The notes under the pieces: model-generated
Database searches by the model: none
What the model was told of the DNA's origin: nothing
What the model saw: the letters and a program-made list of their open reading frames with translations, nothing else
Made by a program: the position numbers and the translations under genes
Source: VXYL01 sp965116345
GTDB lineage: Bacteria > Pseudomonadota > Gammaproteobacteria > Pseudomonadales > Azotimanducaceae
Reading direction: 5' to 3'
Length of the DNA stretch: 64,000 nucleotides
Assembly (NCBI GenBank): GCA_965116345.1
Contig: OZ220680.1
Span: 186,001-250,000 of the forward strand
Shown: piece after piece, positions 62,021 through 64,000 of the stretch
How the letters are laid out: every line of letters starts with the position of its first letter
Position numbering within the stretch: position 1 is the stretch's first letter

Positions 62021-64000
62021 CCTGCCTGCCGGCGTTTTCGCGCCTCCCTAGGGTCGTTGCTGGCCCGGCCGAGACTCGACGGCGGCGATTCCGGTGCCTC
62101 CGCGGCATCGCTCGGCGCCTCGCCGGCGTCCTCGACAGGTTCGGAGACAGTAGGCTCTGGAGCAGCGGGCTGCGGAACATCCAGTTCAGCGGCCGCGGGC
62201 TCAGCAGAGGGCTTGGGACTATCCGGCTCAGCAGCCGCGGGCTCGGGAACAGGAACCTTCGGCTCTGGTTTCGCGTCCTCGGCGATCTCTTGACGGGAAG
62301 CCGAGGGTTCTTGCGCCGTGTCGTCGACCTCGGCCGTCATCGGCCCTTCGGGAGGAGTCTCGGCGGGACGTTCGCGTCTACGTCGACGGGCCACTCGCGG
62401 GTCGTTGCTGGCACGACCGGCTGCTGCCACCGGCCCTGTGTCGGCGGGTGCCGCCGACACGACGGGCTCTTCGGCCGCCTCACTCGGCACCGTATCCGGT
62501 GGCTTGGGCGCGGCCTCGGGCGTGCGTGCCGGTCGCTGGTCCCTTTGGGTTCGGTCGCCACTCGATAGCGAGGCTCGGTCGCGACGGGGCTTGCGTCTGC
62601 TCTCGCCGATGTTCGCGGCCGCTTCCGGTTTTGCGTCCTCACTCTCCTGGGGGTGTTCGCGGCGGCGGCTTCTGCCGTTTCTCGATTCGCGCTGCGGGCC
62701 CCTGTCCTGGGAGGCAGTCGCGCCTCGCGAGTCCCTGCGCCGTCGCGAGTCATCCCGCTGACGCTCCTCGCCGGACGTCGCCTCCTTGGACGTCGTCTCC
62801 CTGGACCGTGAGTCTCTCGACCGAGGTTGGTTGTCATCCTCTCGGCGACCGCGCCGACGACGACTCCGTCCTTCGCCGGACCGGCCCTCGCGCTGAGATT
62901 CGCCGCGCGGTGCGCCGCGCTCCGAGGACTGTGACGGGCGACGGCCGGTTCGTGGCGGTGTCGATGCCTGGCCACGACTATCGCCCGACCGGCGGCGACG
63001 ACCCTTGGCCTCGGGCTTGGGTTGCTCTGCCGGCTCGGGAGGAGGAGCCCCGCCGAACAGGTTCGTACCCACGGAGCGCAGCATGCGGGCCAAGCGGCCA
63101 CTCTTGGGCTCCGTCTTCGGTGCAACCGTCTTCGCCGGCTGATCCGTCGTGGACGGCGGCGGGCCGACCTGAACGACCCTGACGGCCGCTTCCTGCGCTT
63201 GAGGTTGGGGTGCACCCGGACGGCTGTCACGGGCATCGGGGGTGTCGGTGGAAACGGGCGCGGTCAGTTCATAGCTGGGCACGCTGCCTTCGGTTTCCGC
63301 CGTGTCTTCGCGGATGCGCTGAATGTTGTACTGCGGTGTTTCGAGATCCATCGCGGGGACCACGACGATGTGGGTGTCGGTGCGCGCCTCGATGTCCGCG
63401 ACTTCCTGGCGCTTTTCGTTCAGCAGGTAGGTGCCGACGCTGAGCGGCACACGCGCCCGCACGATCGAACTCCGCTCCTTCAGGGATTCCTCCTCGACCA
63501 CGCGAAGGATCGACAGGGCGAGTGACTTGACGTCGCGGATGCGCCCCTGGCCGGTACAGCGTGGACAGATTTCGGTGGTCAACTCCTCGAGCGACGGCCG
63601 CAAGCGCTGGCGCGACATCTCCATCAAGCCAAATCGCGATATGCGACCGATCTGGACCCGGGCGCGGTCGGCCTGCAGGGCCTCGGCCATGCGTGTCTCA
63701 ACGGCACGCTGGTTCTTGTTCGATACCATGTCGATGAAGTCGATGACGATCAAGCCGCCGACATCCCGCAGCCGCAACTGGCGAGCGACCTCGTCGGCCG
63801 CCTCGAGGTTGGTGTTGAGCGCGGTCTCCTCGATGTCGGCCCCCTTGGTGGCACGCGCCGAGTTGATGTCGATGGAGACCAGGGCTTCCGTGGGGTCGAT
63901 GACGACACTGCCGCCGGACTGCAGCTTGACTTCGTGCTCGAACGCGGTCTCGATCTGGCTCTCGATCTGGTAGCGACTGAACAGCGGCACCGGTTCGTCG
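62017..64000 (-). CDS. rne: Ribonuclease E, 5' end outside the window
   Basis: At least 661 residues seen. Includes the DNase I-like catalytic part (VVIDPTEALVSIDINSARATKG and VIDFIDM with the catalytic Asp residues), the zinc link CPRCTGQG, and a long disordered Arg/Glu/Pro/Ala-rich scaffold region. Two copies of GRASNDPR (one at the extreme C-terminus, one about 140 residues earlier) resemble the NDPR-type short motifs described in pseudomonad RNase E as partner-binding sites. Endonuclease that initiates mRNA decay and matures rRNA/tRNA. Convergent with murB; 4-bp overlap at the stops. Confidence 0.95.
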   Translation of the reverse strand, partial: DEPVPLFSRYQIESQIETAFEHEVKLQSGGSVVIDPTEALVSIDINSARATKGADIEETALNTNLEAADEVARQLRLRDVGGLIVIDFIDMVSNKNQRAVETRMAEALQADRARVQIGRISRFGLMEMSRQRLRPSLEELTTEICPRCTGQGRIRDVKSLALSILRVVEEESLKERSSIVRARVPLSVGTYLLNEKRQEVADIEARTDTHIVVVPAMDLETPQYNIQRIREDTAETEGSVPSYELTAPVSTDTPDARDSRPGAPQPQAQEAAVRVVQVGPPPSTTDQPAKTVAPKTEPKSGRLARMLRSVGTNLFGGAPPPEPAEQPKPEAKGRRRRSGDSRGQASTPPRTGRRPSQSSERGAPRGESQREGRSGEGRSRRRRGRREDDNQPRSRDSRSRETTSKEATSGEERQRDDSRRRRDSRGATASQDRGPQRESRNGRSRRREHPQESEDAKPEAAANIGESRRKPRRDRASLSSGDRTQRDQRPARTPEAAPKPPDTVPSEAAEEPVVSAAPADTGPVAAAGRASNDPRVARRRRRERPAETPPEGPMTAEVDDTAQEPSASRQEIAEDAKPEPKVPVPEPAAAEPDSPKPSAEPAAAELDVPQPAAPEPTVSEPVEDAGEAPSDAAEAPESPPSSLGRASNDPREARKRRQAG

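Overview
The window looks like a chromosomal segment of a GC-rich, probably uncultured gammaproteobacterium. Gene order is the evidence: ftsK-lolA-rarA-crcB-serS-cysG next to tusDCBE, dnaX-ybaB-recR, rnd-ycgN, and exbBD-msbA-lpxK-kdsB ... murB-rne are all gammaproteobacterial arrangements. TonB-dependent receptors, a Pal lipoprotein and lipid A/Kdo genes confirm a Gram-negative outer membrane. Species cannot be read from the sequence.

Layout. 1-3650: partial tRNA-Gly, divergent pspF / pspABC stress operon (pspC frameshifted), glycerophosphodiesterase. 3649-7777: dnaX-ybaB-recR, a frameshifted RNase D gene and ycgN. 7789-8075: a 279-bp inverted-repeat element (MITE-like, CTAG target duplication) that has landed in the first codons of a small membrane-protein gene. 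8534-18037: ftsK, lolA, rarA, crcB, serS, cysG, then on the other strand tusDCBE and pal, with a dense cluster of palindromes between cysG and tusE. 18231-25529: two TonB-dependent receptors flanking a membrane protein and a CmcJ-like oxidoreductase, then an unknown protein.

25535-32164 is genomic island 1. It is bounded by a 14-bp copy of the 3' end of tRNA-Ser(UGA), whose intact copy lies at 32151-32238. It carries a tyrosine integrase, a lipoprotein gene with an in-frame stop, a frameshifted AbiU2/HEPN-like gene, a three-gene minus-strand module (Cys-rich protein; winged-helix plus DUF6884/YaaA-like protein; HhH-GPD glycosylase-like protein) and a Cys-rich zinc-ribbon protein. Then come nucleotide-sugar genes (UDP-sugar dehydrogenase, epimerase, galE), a PiT-like permease, a ribokinase-like kinase, a HAD hydrolase, exbB-exbD, a single-frame MsbA-LpxK fusion and kdsB.

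43501-59978 appears to be two elements integrated in tandem into an intergenic palindromic (REP-like) repeat between kdsB and the SDR-murB-rne block. Both start with CGTTTGAAGTAGGACG and end with CGCTGCCGCCGTAGAAG. Element A (about 9.9 kb) has a P4-type integrase, a Cys-rich protein, a second XerC/D-like recombinase with an HTH partner, a secreted protein and a beta-barrel protein. Element B (about 6.6 kb) has no recombinase and carries a 1869-residue Calx-beta surface protein. In both, the surface-protein gene is preceded by the same roughly 265-bp block, the same promoter block (TTGACA - 20 bp - TATAAT) and a pentanucleotide tandem repeat placed at the predicted transcription start (12 and 7 units), and is followed by the same 136-bp block. 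This looks like a mobile cassette system for surface proteins with a variable-number repeat in the leader. That reading is inference and is set out in the findings.

The window ends with a short-chain dehydrogenase, murB and the 3' two-thirds of rne. Four reading-frame breaks (pspC, rnd, the lipoprotein gene, the AbiU2-like gene) could be real decay or assembly errors.
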